Shown here: piece by piece, positions 8,877 through 18,836 of the stretch
Numbering within the stretch: position 1 is the first letter of the stretch
How the letters are laid out: each line of letters opens with the position of its first letter
Origin: Pontibacter ummariensis
GTDB taxonomy: Bacteria > Bacteroidota > Bacteroidia > Cytophagales > Hymenobacteraceae
Direction of reading: 5' to 3'
Length of the DNA: 64,000 nt
Assembly: GCF_900188175.1 (NCBI RefSeq)
Contig: NZ_FZOQ01000001.1
Location: forward strand, 186,001-250,000
The notes under the pieces: model-generated
Told to the model about the DNA's origin: nothing
What the model saw: the letters and a program-made list of their open reading frames with translations, nothing else
The model's database searches: none
Translations under genes and position numbers: made by a program

Positions 8877-9667
8877 TTCGTTCCGCTGAAGTACAATCTA
8901 CGGACTTAAATTGAATATTATTTTAGTAAAATCAAACCACTTTAGTAAAAATATAGAGTAAGTCATGTTGATTAAGCCAAAGTTTTTTAAAAATATCCTC
9001 GCCTTAGTGCTGCCCTTAGGCTTTGGCGTGCCAAGTTGATTCTGAGAGTTTCGCTTTTAAAAAAGCCTTGTGGAAGGGGGTTGCTTTTATATAGCATATT
9101 CGACAACCACATATGCCATTCTATCGTTTTATTGGCTTATCTATAAAATAAAGTTAAGTGAGTGCTCATATTTTTATTAATACCATAAAGTATTTTGTTT
9201 TTACGGTGTTTAGGACTCCCTTGTCATGCTTATCTTAAATACTGAACTATTTAAAAGTTTATAATTAAATATAGGCTGTCCTTTTAGTGTATCATAACAT
9301 CTGTTATATATAGAGTTGTTATAACATTGATTTACAGTGTTTATACTTCGAATGTGGCTGGCTTTAGATAGTTGTTGCTTTATTTATTGTATAACGGGGG
9401 CTTGTTTAGTTCAATTTGGTTAAAAAAATATCACCAAAAAGTAGACACTATTGATTTTTATTATAGATTTGGGTTTGAATATATGTTTGAGTAACTAATC
9501 ACTATGCTTATGTAGCACTTATACGCCTCCTTGCCTATTCTAGCTTCCTGGTAATATCATTCATTTTGCAGTGCATGTAAAGGCTTGTCTTACCGTGTAC
9601 TGGCAGATGTCTTAATTGATATGGTCTGTAGAAATCCGATGTCTTTATAATCTCAAAACAACACAGT
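8877..9667. other. 790-bp AT-rich divergent intergenic region
   Basis: No convincing gene is present. The stretch is much richer in A/T than its surroundings and separates the divergent ROK regulator and SusC. Besides the TTTAGTAAAA pair it contains two strings matching the Bacteroidetes -7 consensus TAnnTTTG (TAGATTTG 9464-9471, TATGTTTG 9482-9489), but neither has a -33 TTTG at the usual 19-21 bp. A 24-codon frame at 8965-9039 encodes a hydrophobic signal-like peptide and is probably chance. A long SusC leader with regulatory structure is possible. Confidence 0.5.
8922..8950. promoter_or_regulatory. Tandem TTTAGTAAAA repeat, candidate ROK operator
   Basis: TTTAGTAAAA occurs at 8922-8931 and 8941-8950, a 19-bp period (about two helical turns), just upstream of the ROK regulator start. 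Two same-face half-sites next to the gene for a DNA-binding protein suggest autoregulation. No equally good copy was found before SusC or inside the operon, so the assignment is only a candidate. Confidence 0.4.
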
Positions 9668-12600
9668 ATGAAAAAGAGATACCTGAACACTTGGGCAATC
9701 CCCAAGAACACCCATTCGAAGAGTGTACCTCAAAAAAAGGTGCTCGCTCTTCTCTTAGCTGCTGCGTGCTTGTCGCAGGGCCCTATGGGGGCAGAGGCCC
9801 TTGCAGGTAATTTAGATGCATCTTATGATGGTAATAGGGCTGGCCTGCTTGTGAAGCAGGGTACGGAGGTAAGAGGAAGGGTTGTTGGCCCGGATGGAGC
9901 AGGGGTGCCGGGAGCTACCGTCGTTGTGAAAGGAACTACCACCGGTACTGCCACAGACATGAACGGTAACTTTACCCTGAACGTGCCAAGTGGTAACGGA
10001 ACCCTTGTTGTTTCCTTTATTGGCTACAAAACCCAGGAAGTGCCAATCAACAACCGTTCAACTGTGAACGTGTCGCTGGCAGTGGATACAAAAGCGCTGG
10101 AGGAAGTTGTGGTGGTGGGGTATGGTACTCAGGAGCGTGCTGACGTGACTGGTGCTATATCCTCTGTAACCGGGGAAGCCATGGAAAGGGTACCAACGCC
10201 GACTGTTGCCCAACAGCTGCAGGGGCAGGTACCAGGCGTGCAGGTAACGGCTAACTCTGGCTCACCAGGTGCAGGATCCAGCATACGCATCAGGGGTGCT
10301 GGTACTATCGGTAACAACAACCCGCTTTACGTAGTGGACGGGGTGCAGGTAGAGGGTAACATCAACTACTTGAACAGTAATGACATTGCCACGATTGAGA
10401 TCTTAAAAGACGCTTCTGCCACTGCCATATACGGATCCAGAGCAGCGAACGGGGTGGTTGTGGTAACAACCAAAAAAGGAAAGGCGGGGAGCCCTGAGAT
10501 TAACTTCTCTGGTTACAGAGGCTGGCAAACTCCCTGGAGACAATTGGATATGACCAATGCTGCTGAATACGCAGCGTTAGACAACTTAGCCAGACAAGCA
10601 GCAAATATTCCGACCAATCCAGCCTGGGCAAACCCAGAGGCTTTAGGAGAGGGCACAGACTACCAAGAAGAATTATTCAGAACAGCCCCTATTTCGAATT
10701 ACCAGTTATCCTGGTCTGGCGGTAGCGATAACTCCACGTTCTATGTGTCTGCTGGCTATTTTCAGCAAGACGGTATTGTGATCGGAAGTGATTTTGAGCG
10801 CTATACCTTCCGTATCAACACAGACCATAAAATCGGAGAGCGTGTAAAGATTGGTAACACCTTGTTGCTGAGTACCACAGATGAGTCGCTTATCCCAAAC
10901 AACACTGACTTGAACACAGGCGTGCTCTCGCGCGGTATCCGCCAGCTGCCAACAGTGCCTGTTCGTAACCCCGATGGTTCTTTTGCCGGTCCTACCAGTA
11001 ACTTTGAGGGTGAATCAGAAAACCCGGTATGGTTAGCGCTTGAGTCCTATAACACAGACAGAAATTACCGTGTGCTGGGCTCCGTTTACGGTGAGGTGGA
11101 GATCGTGGAAGACCTGGTTTTCCGTTCTAACTTTAACCTAGACTTCAACTACTTCCGAAACAAGAACTTCGATCCGGCTTATGCCATCGGTAACAGGATA
11201 AACAATGCTAACTCGTTGAGTGTAAACAATAGTACATTCACCGGGTGGCAGTGGAGTAACCTCTTAAACTACGAAAAGACTTTCGGGCTGCATGAGGTCT
11301 CAGTGCTGGCCGGTATCGAGGCACAGGAGAACCGCTATGAGAACAACTTTGCCAGAGGCGGTGGCTTCCTGAAGAACGATGAGATCCAGTTCCTGAACCA
11401 GGCGACCAAAGATTTCTTCGTGAGTGGTGGAGCCAATGAATCAGCCATTTTCTCACAGTTGGCAAGAGTGAACTATAGCTATGCGGATAAGTACCTGTTG
11501 ACAGCGTCTGTCAGAAGAGACGGTTCTTCTAAGTTCGCGAATAACCGCTACGGTGTTTTCCCTTCTGCATCAGTAGGCTGGAGACTATCTGAAGAAGGCT
11601 TCTTTAGAGACAATGTTGATTTCGTAAGCAACCTGAAACTGCGCGCCAGCTGGGGTGAGACAGGTAACCAGAATATCTTCAGTAACTACCCTACCTATGG
11701 TGTGATTGTCGGAGATGGTCGTTATGCCTTGGGAGAGACCCAGATTCAGGTGCCCGGCTTCTACCAGGCTGTTCAGGTGAATCCCGACATCCGTTGGGAA
11801 ACAACAGTGCAGACTAACTTTGGTTTAGAGGCAGGTTTCCTGTCTAACAAGATCACCTTCTCTGCGGATTATTTCATTAAGACGACTGAAGACCTGTTGC
11901 TGCAGCTGCCAATTCCGTCGAGTACTGGTCCTGGCGCCGCTTTCACGAACGCCGGTAGCATCCGCAACAGAGGTTGGGAGTTAGCTTTGGGCTATCGTAA
12001 CATGGACCACGAGTTCGGTTACAGCTTTAACCTGAACTTTACCACCATTGATAACGAGGTGCTGGACCTAGGCGGGCTGGTGCTGACTGAAGGTAACAGC
12101 CGTACGCAGGAGGGCCTGCCAATCGCACAGTTCTTTGGCTTTGAGACTGCAGGCATTATCAGAACGCAGGAGCAGTTAAACGAGGTGCAGCCAATACAGC
12201 CTGACGCTGAGTTAGGTGACATTATCTTCGTAGACCGCAATGGCGATGGCCAAATCACCGGTGACGACAGAACCTTTATCGGTAACCCGCTACCTGACTT
12301 TACCGCAGGCTTTACTGGTGAGTTTACCTATAAGAACTTCGACCTGAACTTCCTGTTCAACAGCAGCTTTGGGAATGACATCTGGAGCGCCATCAGCCTG
12401 TATGGTTACTCTGCTGACCCAGGTAACAAGTTCTCTGTGCTGATCAACAATACCTTTACTCCGGAAAACCCGGATGCAGAGTTCCCAAGACTGATTGCCG
12501 GTGATCCGAACAATAACCTGAGGCCAGACTCTGACAGATGGATAAGAGATGGATCTTACATCCGATTGAAGAATTTGCAGCTGGGCTATAACGTACCAAC

Positions 12601-12817
12601 AGCTTTCTCCAGCAAAGCAAAGATCGACCGCCTGAGAGTGTATGTAAGTGCTGCCAACCTGTTTACCTGGACACGCTACGACGACGGGTTTGATCCGGAG
12701 ATTGGTTCTGCAAGATTCCTGCAAGGGCAATCAAACAGTGTACTGGAAATTGGCGTTGACCGTGGTATCTATCCACAGTCCAGAACATTCTTAGTTGGTG
12801 TAAACATTGGTATTTAA
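9668..12817 (+). CDS. SusC/RagA-type TonB-dependent outer-membrane transporter
   Basis: A 1049-residue outer-membrane importer that would take up an oligosaccharide or other large nutrient with its SusD partner, powered by TonB-ExbBD. A long signal peptide covers ~1-45. A CarboxypepD_reg-like domain is at ~68-145 (VRGRVVGPDGAGVPGATV), followed by a TonB box (EEVVVVGYG), the plug (~155-270, with PLYVVDGVQ and ASATAIYGSRAANGVV) and a 22-strand-type barrel. No STN signalling domain, so it is not expected to talk directly to an anti-sigma factor. SusD follows after 24 bp. Divergent from the GlcNAc repressor, so GlcNAc-containing glycan is one plausible substrate. Confidence 0.96.
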   Translation: MKKRYLNTWAIPKNTHSKSVPQKKVLALLLAAACLSQGPMGAEALAGNLDASYDGNRAGLLVKQGTEVRGRVVGPDGAGVPGATVVVKGTTTGTATDMNGNFTLNVPSGNGTLVVSFIGYKTQEVPINNRSTVNVSLAVDTKALEEVVVVGYGTQERADVTGAISSVTGEAMERVPTPTVAQQLQGQVPGVQVTANSGSPGAGSSIRIRGAGTIGNNNPLYVVDGVQVEGNINYLNSNDIATIEILKDASATAIYGSRAANGVVVVTTKKGKAGSPEINFSGYRGWQTPWRQLDMTNAAEYAALDNLARQAANIPTNPAWANPEALGEGTDYQEELFRTAPISNYQLSWSGGSDNSTFYVSAGYFQQDGIVIGSDFERYTFRINTDHKIGERVKIGNTLLLSTTDESLIPNNTDLNTGVLSRGIRQLPTVPVRNPDGSFAGPTSNFEGESENPVWLALESYNTDRNYRVLGSVYGEVEIVEDLVFRSNFNLDFNYFRNKNFDPAYAIGNRINNANSLSVNNSTFTGWQWSNLLNYEKTFGLHEVSVLAGIEAQENRYENNFARGGGFLKNDEIQFLNQATKDFFVSGGANESAIFSQLARVNYSYADKYLLTASVRRDGSSKFANNRYGVFPSASVGWRLSEEGFFRDNVDFVSNLKLRASWGETGNQNIFSNYPTYGVIVGDGRYALGETQIQVPGFYQAVQVNPDIRWETTVQTNFGLEAGFLSNKITFSADYFIKTTEDLLLQLPIPSSTGPGAAFTNAGSIRNRGWELALGYRNMDHEFGYSFNLNFTTIDNEVLDLGGLVLTEGNSRTQEGLPIAQFFGFETAGIIRTQEQLNEVQPIQPDAELGDIIFVDRNGDGQITGDDRTFIGNPLPDFTAGFTGEFTYKNFDLNFLFNSSFGNDIWSAISLYGYSADPGNKFSVLINNTFTPENPDAEFPRLIAGDPNNNLRPDSDRWIRDGSYIRLKNLQLGYNVPTAFSSKAKIDRLRVYVSAANLFTWTRYDDGFDPEIGSARFLQGQSNSVLEIGVDRGIYPQSRTFLVGVNIGI

Positions 12818-12841
12818 TTAAAGCATTAATTCAAACGAACC

Positions 12842-14449
12842 ATGATAAATTTTAAGAGAAAACTTCATCTGTCCCTTCTAGCTGGGGGGCTTATTACAGG
12901 TGGAATGGTGTTGCAGGCATGTGAGGAAGAGTTTTTGGATAGGAAGCCTTTGTCTGAATTAACTACTGCAAACTTTTATACCTCAGCCGCCGATGCGCTG
13001 GCTGCGCTCAATGCTGCTTATGACCCTTTGCAGTGGGACGTGCACTCCCGCATGGACTGGATATTTGGTGACGTGGTAGGTGGAGACACCGACAAAGGTA
13101 GCACCGACGACCAGGACTATAGTGAAATTCTCCAGTTCCAGAACTTTACACAGGTGGCAAGCGCTCCGCTGTTAATGGACTTCTGGAGCCAGTCCTATGA
13201 CGGTGTGTACCGCGCAAACCTGGTGTTGGAGCGTGTGCCAGATATTGATATGGATCCGCAGCTGAAGGCTCGTATACTGGGAGAAGCTAAATTCCTGAGA
13301 GCCCAGTATTACTTTGACCTGGTAAGAGCCTGGGGACGTGTCCCGATCATTACAACTGTACTCAATCCGGATGAAGTTTTCGTGGCGCGTCCGGAGTCTA
13401 TCGCTGAGAACTGGGAGCAAATAGAGCAGGATTTAAGAGACGCTGCTGAAGTGCTTCCTTGGGTGTATGGTGGAGGAGACGTGGGTAGAGCAACAAAAGG
13501 CGCTGCCCTGGCGCTTCTGGCCAAAGTTAACCTTTTCCAATCTACGCCTGAGGGGTGCAGCAGCACGCCTTACGCTACAACAGACCAGTACCAGGAGGTA
13601 GTAGATCTAACCGGTGAAATCATCGCCTCCGGAAACTATATGTTGTTGCCAGACTTTCCTGGCCTGTTTACCTTACAGGGAGAGAACAGTCCGGAGCACA
13701 TCTTTTCTGTGCAGGGTGTAGCTGGTACCGGTGGCTGGAACAACGAAAACGATGGACTAGCCCTGAACCAGTGGATCGCACCGCGTACTTCGAACTTCTC
13801 TGGTTGGGGTTTCAGTACCCCGATCGGGCCAATTACGCCGGAAGGTTACGGTGGTAACCCGAAGATCAAAGTGAACAACATCTACGAAGCCTTCGAGCCT
13901 TGTGACCCTCGTCTGGAGTACTCTATCTTAGAGCCAGGCGATATCATCGACCACGGCGGTGATAAAGTGTATGAGTATGACAACACCTGGTCGCGTACGG
14001 GGTACAGTATTCAGAAGTTCCTGATCCCGGAGGCAGAGTTAGCGGGTGCTGCCAACTCACCGCTGAACATCCCATTGATCCGTTATGCAGATGTACTGTT
14101 GTGGCATGCTGAGGCCCTGAACGAACTAGGCAGAACAGACGAGGCGCTGGAGTTTGTGAACATGATCAGAGCCCGTGCGCGTGCCAGCATGCCGGGCGCT
14201 ACTTGCCCACTGCCTCTTGAAAACGTAAGCCAGGCAGAGCTGCGCGACCTGATCATTTTAGAGCGACGCAGAGAACTGGCCTTCGAAGGACACCGTTTCT
14301 TTGACCTGGTTAGAACTTGTAGAGCATCTGAGGTGCTGAATGCGATGGGCAGACCATTTGTGGAAGGCAAGCACAACCTGTTCCCTATTCCACAGGCTGA
14401 GATTGACAGAAACCCTGCCTTGCAGGGAGATCAAAACCCTGGCTTTTAA
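12842..14449 (+). CDS. SusD/RagB-family surface lipoprotein
   Basis: A 535-residue glycan-binding lipoprotein forming the lid over the SusC pore. The lipobox is LQAC with lipidated C27, followed by acidic residues (EEE), the type of sequence associated with surface export of Bacteroidota lipoproteins. The N-terminal SusD-like TPR domain (FLDRKPLSELTTANFYTS) and the C-terminal RagB part (ILERRRELAFEGHRFFDLVR) are both intact. It lies 24 bp after SusC and ends just before a strong terminator. Ligand not readable. Confidence 0.96.
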   Translation: MINFKRKLHLSLLAGGLITGGMVLQACEEEFLDRKPLSELTTANFYTSAADALAALNAAYDPLQWDVHSRMDWIFGDVVGGDTDKGSTDDQDYSEILQFQNFTQVASAPLLMDFWSQSYDGVYRANLVLERVPDIDMDPQLKARILGEAKFLRAQYYFDLVRAWGRVPIITTVLNPDEVFVARPESIAENWEQIEQDLRDAAEVLPWVYGGGDVGRATKGAALALLAKVNLFQSTPEGCSSTPYATTDQYQEVVDLTGEIIASGNYMLLPDFPGLFTLQGENSPEHIFSVQGVAGTGGWNNENDGLALNQWIAPRTSNFSGWGFSTPIGPITPEGYGGNPKIKVNNIYEAFEPCDPRLEYSILEPGDIIDHGGDKVYEYDNTWSRTGYSIQKFLIPEAELAGAANSPLNIPLIRYADVLLWHAEALNELGRTDEALEFVNMIRARARASMPGATCPLPLENVSQAELRDLIILERRRELAFEGHRFFDLVRTCRASEVLNAMGRPFVEGKHNLFPIPQAEIDRNPALQGDQNPGF

Positions 14450-14491
14450 TGTTTTAATTTAACAAAAGGACCTTTTAAGGTTTCATGTTAG

Positions 14492-14536
14492 AAATAAAGA
14501 AAAAGGATCGCGAACTGCGATCCTTTTTCTTTATTT
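14492..14536 (+). terminator. 20-bp perfect stem terminator after SusD
   Basis: 14492-14511 pairs perfectly with 14517-14536 around the 5-base loop GAACT. The right arm is T-rich (CCTTTTTCTTTATTT), so it has intrinsic-terminator form, and it is A-rich on the left so it could work on both strands. It ends only about 10-25 bases before the start of the next gene. Confidence 0.85.
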
Positions 14537-14546
14537 TAGCTAAGTG

Positions 14547-15119
14547 ATGAAACGGACCTATATGAAGAACTTTTTTTGCAAACACATTCTTTACTTTTTA
14601 CCGATCCTCTGTGGATTGTTTCTTGCTGCCTGTGGCGATGATGACATGCCCGATCCGACAGTGGTCACCACAAGCGGTATGTCGGCCGTGGTGAATGGTG
14701 CCGATTGGTCCTCTTCTAATGGGAACTTTAAGTTAGGGAACCGCACGATCACAGATGGTGCCAGTGCTTTTGTTGGATCAGGAGATACGCTTACGATCAT
14801 CGGCGTACAGGCCCTGCCGACAGATACAACAGCCATTATGCTCTCTGTGAAGCTTAGCCCGGAGAAGGTAGGCACGTACCAGCTTAGAAGCGGAACAGCT
14901 GGCCAGGGAAAAGCTTACTTTCTGACAAAAGTATCTGGTAATGCCCTGGCAGAAACAAAAGAGAAGTACGGTGCCGGCATTACCAACGGCAATCTCCGCA
15001 TCACGAGTTACGATGCCGCAAACTACAGCGTGTCCGGAGATTTTGCGTTCAGCATGTCTGCCACCGGCGAAACGACCTATACTGTAGTAGCCGGGGAAAT
15101 AGATAATGTCACTTTTTAA
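14547..15119 (+). CDS. Small lipoprotein, DUF6252-like
   Basis: A 190-residue predicted lipoprotein (lipobox LAAC followed by GDDD). The mature part begins MSAVVNGADWSS and alternates short beta segments, including TYQL and NLRITSYD, which resembles the DUF6252 group of small Bacteroidota lipoproteins that often accompany Sus-type loci; function unknown. The frame opens with GTG at 14544, then ATG at 14547; a further ATG at 14562 gives a more ordinary 23-residue signal peptide and may be the true start. There is no room for a normal promoter between the SusD terminator and this gene, so expression probably depends on read-through. It lies between SusD and the FG-GAP lipoprotein and may be surface-located with them. 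Confidence 0.75.
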   Translation: MKRTYMKNFFCKHILYFLPILCGLFLAACGDDDMPDPTVVTTSGMSAVVNGADWSSSNGNFKLGNRTITDGASAFVGSGDTLTIIGVQALPTDTTAIMLSVKLSPEKVGTYQLRSGTAGQGKAYFLTKVSGNALAETKEKYGAGITNGNLRITSYDAANYSVSGDFAFSMSATGETTYTVVAGEIDNVTF

Positions 15120-15236
15120 GAAGTAATTGTGTTCTCTGTTTTTCAGAAACTTAATGCGCCTGCAATTTTTTAGCAGTAGGCCTTGTTGATGCCTTGATAG
15201 CCTTTCCTGGCGACTTTCGCCATAAGCCCTATTACC

Positions 15237-18200
15237 ATGATATCGAATTTTTGTCGTTTTCCTGTTCTTAAAAGAGCCCTCGTTTTTTCTCTTGCAGCTG
15301 CAGGCTTTGCCAGCTGCAATCAGGAAGAAAAGATGTTCGAGTTAAAGTCCCCGTCCGATACCGGCATTATCTTCCGGAACACCCTTACGTCCAACGACTC
15401 CATCAACCTGCTTAACTTCGAGTACTTTTATAATGGAGGCGGGGTCGCTGTCGGGGATGTAAACAACGATGGCCTGCAGGATATCTTCTTTACCGGTAAC
15501 ATGGTGTCCAGTAAGTTGTACCTGAACAAAGGCGAACTGAAGTTCGAGGATGTGACCCAGCAGGCAGGCGTAGAAACAGGCAGCTGGGCTACAGGGGCTT
15601 CCATTGTCGATATCAACAACGATGGCTTGCTGGACATTTATGTTTGTGTGTCTGGCTACAAAGACCCTCAGCGCCGCAAGAACCTGCTCTTTGTTAACAA
15701 AGGCATGGATGCAGGCAATCAACCACGGTTCGAGGAAGAAGCAGAAAAGTACGGACTTGCAGACACCGGCTACTCGACCCAAGCCGTGTTTTTTGATTAT
15801 GACAAGGACGGGGACCTGGACATGTACCTGGCTACAGTAAACCGTTCTGATACGAATCCGAATGTGATGGCCTCCAAAGCAGGCAAGGGCAAGGACTCTA
15901 GCGTGGACAGGCTGTACCGGAACAACGGCAACAACACGTTTACGAACGTTGCCGCCGAGTCCGGGATTGTAAAAGAAGGGTATGGGCTGGGCGTGGCTAT
16001 TGGTGACGTAAATCAGGACGGCTGGCCAGATATTTATGTGACAAACGACTTCATTTACGACGACCTGCTGTACATTAACAACCAGGATGGCACCTTTACT
16101 GAGCGCATACGCGACTACCTGAAGCATACAAGTCATTTCTCGATGGGAACGGACATGGCTGACTTCAACAACGACGGCTTGCTGGACATCATCAGCGTGG
16201 ATATGATGCCGGACGACAGCAGACGGCAAAAGCTCATGAACGGGGTTAAAAACTACGATGAGTTTCAGCTGGCGCTCCAGAGAGGGTACATGCCGCAGTA
16301 CGTCCGGAATAACCTGCAGCTAAACAATGGGAACGGTTCTTTTAGTGAGATCAGCCAGTTAGCCGGTGTGCACTATACAGACTGGAGCTGGAGCCCTTTG
16401 TTTGCTGATTTTGATAATGATGGTGTTCGGGATCTGTTTATTACAAACGGTATTCGCAAAGACATCACCCACCTTGATTTCGCCACCTACTACCTGACAC
16501 AGGCCCGGTCCAGCTTTGGAAGTAAGGACATCGAAACCCACTTACTGAAGATAGCTGAGACAATGGAGGGAAGTAAAAAGCACAATTTCATGTATCGGAA
16601 TAAGGGCGACCTGACCTTTCAGGATGAGTCGGAGAGTTGGGGCTTTGGCCGGGAGTCTTTTTCAACTGGCAGTGTCTATGCCGACCTGGATAACGATGGA
16701 GACCTCGACATCGTGACGAGCAATGTAGATGAGGAACCTTTCGTGTACCAGAACATGGTAGCGGAGCGTGCCAGGGAAGCGAAGGATAAAGCTGAAAACA
16801 GGCATTACCTTCGGGTAAAGTTTGAGGGTAATGCAACCAATAAAACTGGAATTGGCGCAAAGGTAGCGCTGCGGTATGGCGATAAGATGCAGGTGGCAGA
16901 GCAATATCCTTTCAGGGGCTTCCAGTCCACGGTAGAAAACACGCTGCACTTTGGCTTAGGGCCAACGGAGCGGGTAGATGCGGTTGAGGTAACATGGCCC
17001 GATGGCAGCTATCAACTGCTGAAAGATGTAAAAGCAGATCAGGTACTTACAGTATATCACAAAGATGCATCCCAAAGAAAGACAAACGCACCTTCCGGAA
17101 ACAAAGATATTTTATTCACCGAGGTAACAGCTGCCCTGGGCGTTTCCTATAAGGATAACAGCTTAGCGTATGTGGACTTTAAACTACAGCCCTTATTACC
17201 GCACAAATATTCTCAGAACGGACCAGGCATTTCGGTGGGCGATGTGAACGGGGATGACCTGGAAGATTTTTACGTGGGAGGTGGTGCTACCTCGTCCGGC
17301 ATGTTGTTTCTGCAAAGTAAAGACGGGGAGTTCAGGTCAAAGCCTTTGACACTGGAGGAGAAGCCAGGCGAGGACATGGGCAGTCTGTTCTTTGATGCGG
17401 ACGGTGACGGTGACCTGGACCTGTACGTGGTAAGCGGCGGAAGTGAATACACCACAAGAGATAAAGCCTACCAGGACCGCCTGTACAAGAACGACGGCAA
17501 AGGTAGCTTTACGCTTGATACCAATGTGCTGCCTGTGATAGATGCCAGTGGCTCCTGCGTGGCAGCGGCAGACTATGACAAGGATGGCGACCTGGACCTG
17601 TTTATAGGAGGAAGGGTACAGCCAAGGGCTTTTCCCTTACCAGCGAAGAGCTATCTCCTGCAGAACAATGGTGGTAGGTTTAAAGATGTAACCAGTACAG
17701 CCGGGCCGATGCTAGCTGACTTGGGCATGGTTACCGCAGCCCTCTGGACAGACTTTGACAGTGACGGTGCTGTAGACCTGATCGTAGCAGGGGAGTGGAT
17801 GCCGCTAACGTTTCTGAAAAACACTGGTGGAAAGCTAAAAGACGTTACAGGCAGCACCGGATTGCGTGGTACGCATGGTTGGTGGAACAGCCTGGCAGCC
17901 GGTGACTTCGACAACGATGGCGATATGGATTACGTGGCCGGTAACCTCGGCCTGAACTCCCGGTTCAAAGCCTCAGCGGCACAGCCTGTGCAGGTGTACG
18001 CAAAGGACTTTGACAAGAGCGGGACAACAGACGCCCTCATGACCCATTATATACAGGGAACGAAGCAGCTGGTGCACGGCCGTGATGACATGACAGACCA
18101 GATGGTATCCCTGCGGCGTGAGTTCAGGACTTATGAAGACTACGCAAGCAAGTCATTTGATGAGATATTTACCCCGGAAAGGCTACAGGGAGCGTATGTG

Positions 18201-18824
18201 GCCAAGAGTGAAAACTTTCAGAGCAGTTACATCGAGAACCTGGGCAAGGGCAAGTTCAGGATCTCGGCGCTACCAATACGGGCTCAGTTTGCTCCGGTGT
18301 GTGGCATTGTGGTGAATGATTATGACGGGGATGGCAACCTGGACCTATTGCTTAGCGGAAACTCCTATGCTACGGAAGTGGTGGTAGGGCGCTACGATGC
18401 CTTTACCGGCTTGTATCTGAGAGGAAATGGCAAAGGACAGTTTTTACCGGTAGATGTCAACCGGAGTGGGTTTATGGTTGATGCAGATGCCAAGGGCATG
18501 GCAGAAATAAACACCGGAAGCGGGGTGCCGCTCATCATTGTCGGGGCCCATAACGATAGTGTAAGGGTTTTTCAGCCGGCAGTACGGACAACTGATCTGC
18601 AAGCTGTTGCGGTTACACCAGCCGATGCTTATGCTCACATCACGCTGGCTAACGGCAAGAAAAGGAAGCAGGAGTTTTACTTTGGCTCGGGGTATCTTTC
18701 CCAGTCTTCAAGAGCCTTATGGCTACCAGCCGGGGTAAGGTCTGTTCAGATAGTAGACAAGGCAGGGATAGCACGGACAGTGCCAGCGAGGCAAACAAAC
18801 CTTGCTGCTGCAGAGCTGAAGTGA
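15237..18824 (+). CDS. FG-GAP/VCBS-repeat, ASPIC/UnbV-domain lipoprotein (paralogue A)
   Basis: A 1195-residue lipoprotein (FASC, C27) made mainly of FG-GAP/VCBS beta-propeller repeats, each with a calcium-loop motif of the form DxNxDGxxD (for example GDVNNDGLQD, ADFNNDGLLD, DYDKDGDLD). An ASPIC/UnbV domain is near 520-610 (GIGAKVALRYGD, EVTWPDGS). A second block of repeats follows, and the last ~90 residues carry the shared ending FGSGYLSQSSR. These proteins are annotated as CRTAC1-like or VCBS proteins; their biochemical role is not established, but location points to a surface accessory of the preceding SusC/SusD pair. It starts 117 bp after the small lipoprotein and converges on paralogue B. 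Confidence 0.93.
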   Translation: MISNFCRFPVLKRALVFSLAAAGFASCNQEEKMFELKSPSDTGIIFRNTLTSNDSINLLNFEYFYNGGGVAVGDVNNDGLQDIFFTGNMVSSKLYLNKGELKFEDVTQQAGVETGSWATGASIVDINNDGLLDIYVCVSGYKDPQRRKNLLFVNKGMDAGNQPRFEEEAEKYGLADTGYSTQAVFFDYDKDGDLDMYLATVNRSDTNPNVMASKAGKGKDSSVDRLYRNNGNNTFTNVAAESGIVKEGYGLGVAIGDVNQDGWPDIYVTNDFIYDDLLYINNQDGTFTERIRDYLKHTSHFSMGTDMADFNNDGLLDIISVDMMPDDSRRQKLMNGVKNYDEFQLALQRGYMPQYVRNNLQLNNGNGSFSEISQLAGVHYTDWSWSPLFADFDNDGVRDLFITNGIRKDITHLDFATYYLTQARSSFGSKDIETHLLKIAETMEGSKKHNFMYRNKGDLTFQDESESWGFGRESFSTGSVYADLDNDGDLDIVTSNVDEEPFVYQNMVAERAREAKDKAENRHYLRVKFEGNATNKTGIGAKVALRYGDKMQVAEQYPFRGFQSTVENTLHFGLGPTERVDAVEVTWPDGSYQLLKDVKADQVLTVYHKDASQRKTNAPSGNKDILFTEVTAALGVSYKDNSLAYVDFKLQPLLPHKYSQNGPGISVGDVNGDDLEDFYVGGGATSSGMLFLQSKDGEFRSKPLTLEEKPGEDMGSLFFDADGDGDLDLYVVSGGSEYTTRDKAYQDRLYKNDGKGSFTLDTNVLPVIDASGSCVAAADYDKDGDLDLFIGGRVQPRAFPLPAKSYLLQNNGGRFKDVTSTAGPMLADLGMVTAALWTDFDSDGAVDLIVAGEWMPLTFLKNTGGKLKDVTGSTGLRGTHGWWNSLAAGDFDNDGDMDYVAGNLGLNSRFKASAAQPVQVYAKDFDKSGTTDALMTHYIQGTKQLVHGRDDMTDQMVSLRREFRTYEDYASKSFDEIFTPERLQGAYVAKSENFQSSYIENLGKGKFRISALPIRAQFAPVCGIVVNDYDGDGNLDLLLSGNSYATEVVVGRYDAFTGLYLRGNGKGQFLPVDVNRSGFMVDADAKGMAEINTGSGVPLIIVGAHNDSVRVFQPAVRTTDLQAVAVTPADAYAHITLANGKKRKQEFYFGSGYLSQSSRALWLPAGVRSVQIVDKAGIARTVPARQTNLAAAELK

Positions 18825-18836
18825 GGCGCTAAAAAG

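Noticed and set aside
8965..9039. 24-codon hydrophobic frame (starting MLIKPKFF) in the SusC upstream region
   Set aside because: No ribosome site, no homologue I recognise, and AT-rich DNA gives such short frames by chance.
15342..16229. Long open frame on the opposite strand of FG-GAP paralogue A
   Set aside because: Asp/Asn/Gly-rich repeat coding creates long antisense frames; the protein is Val/His-rich without domain features. The same holds for the frames opposite the other FG-GAP genes.
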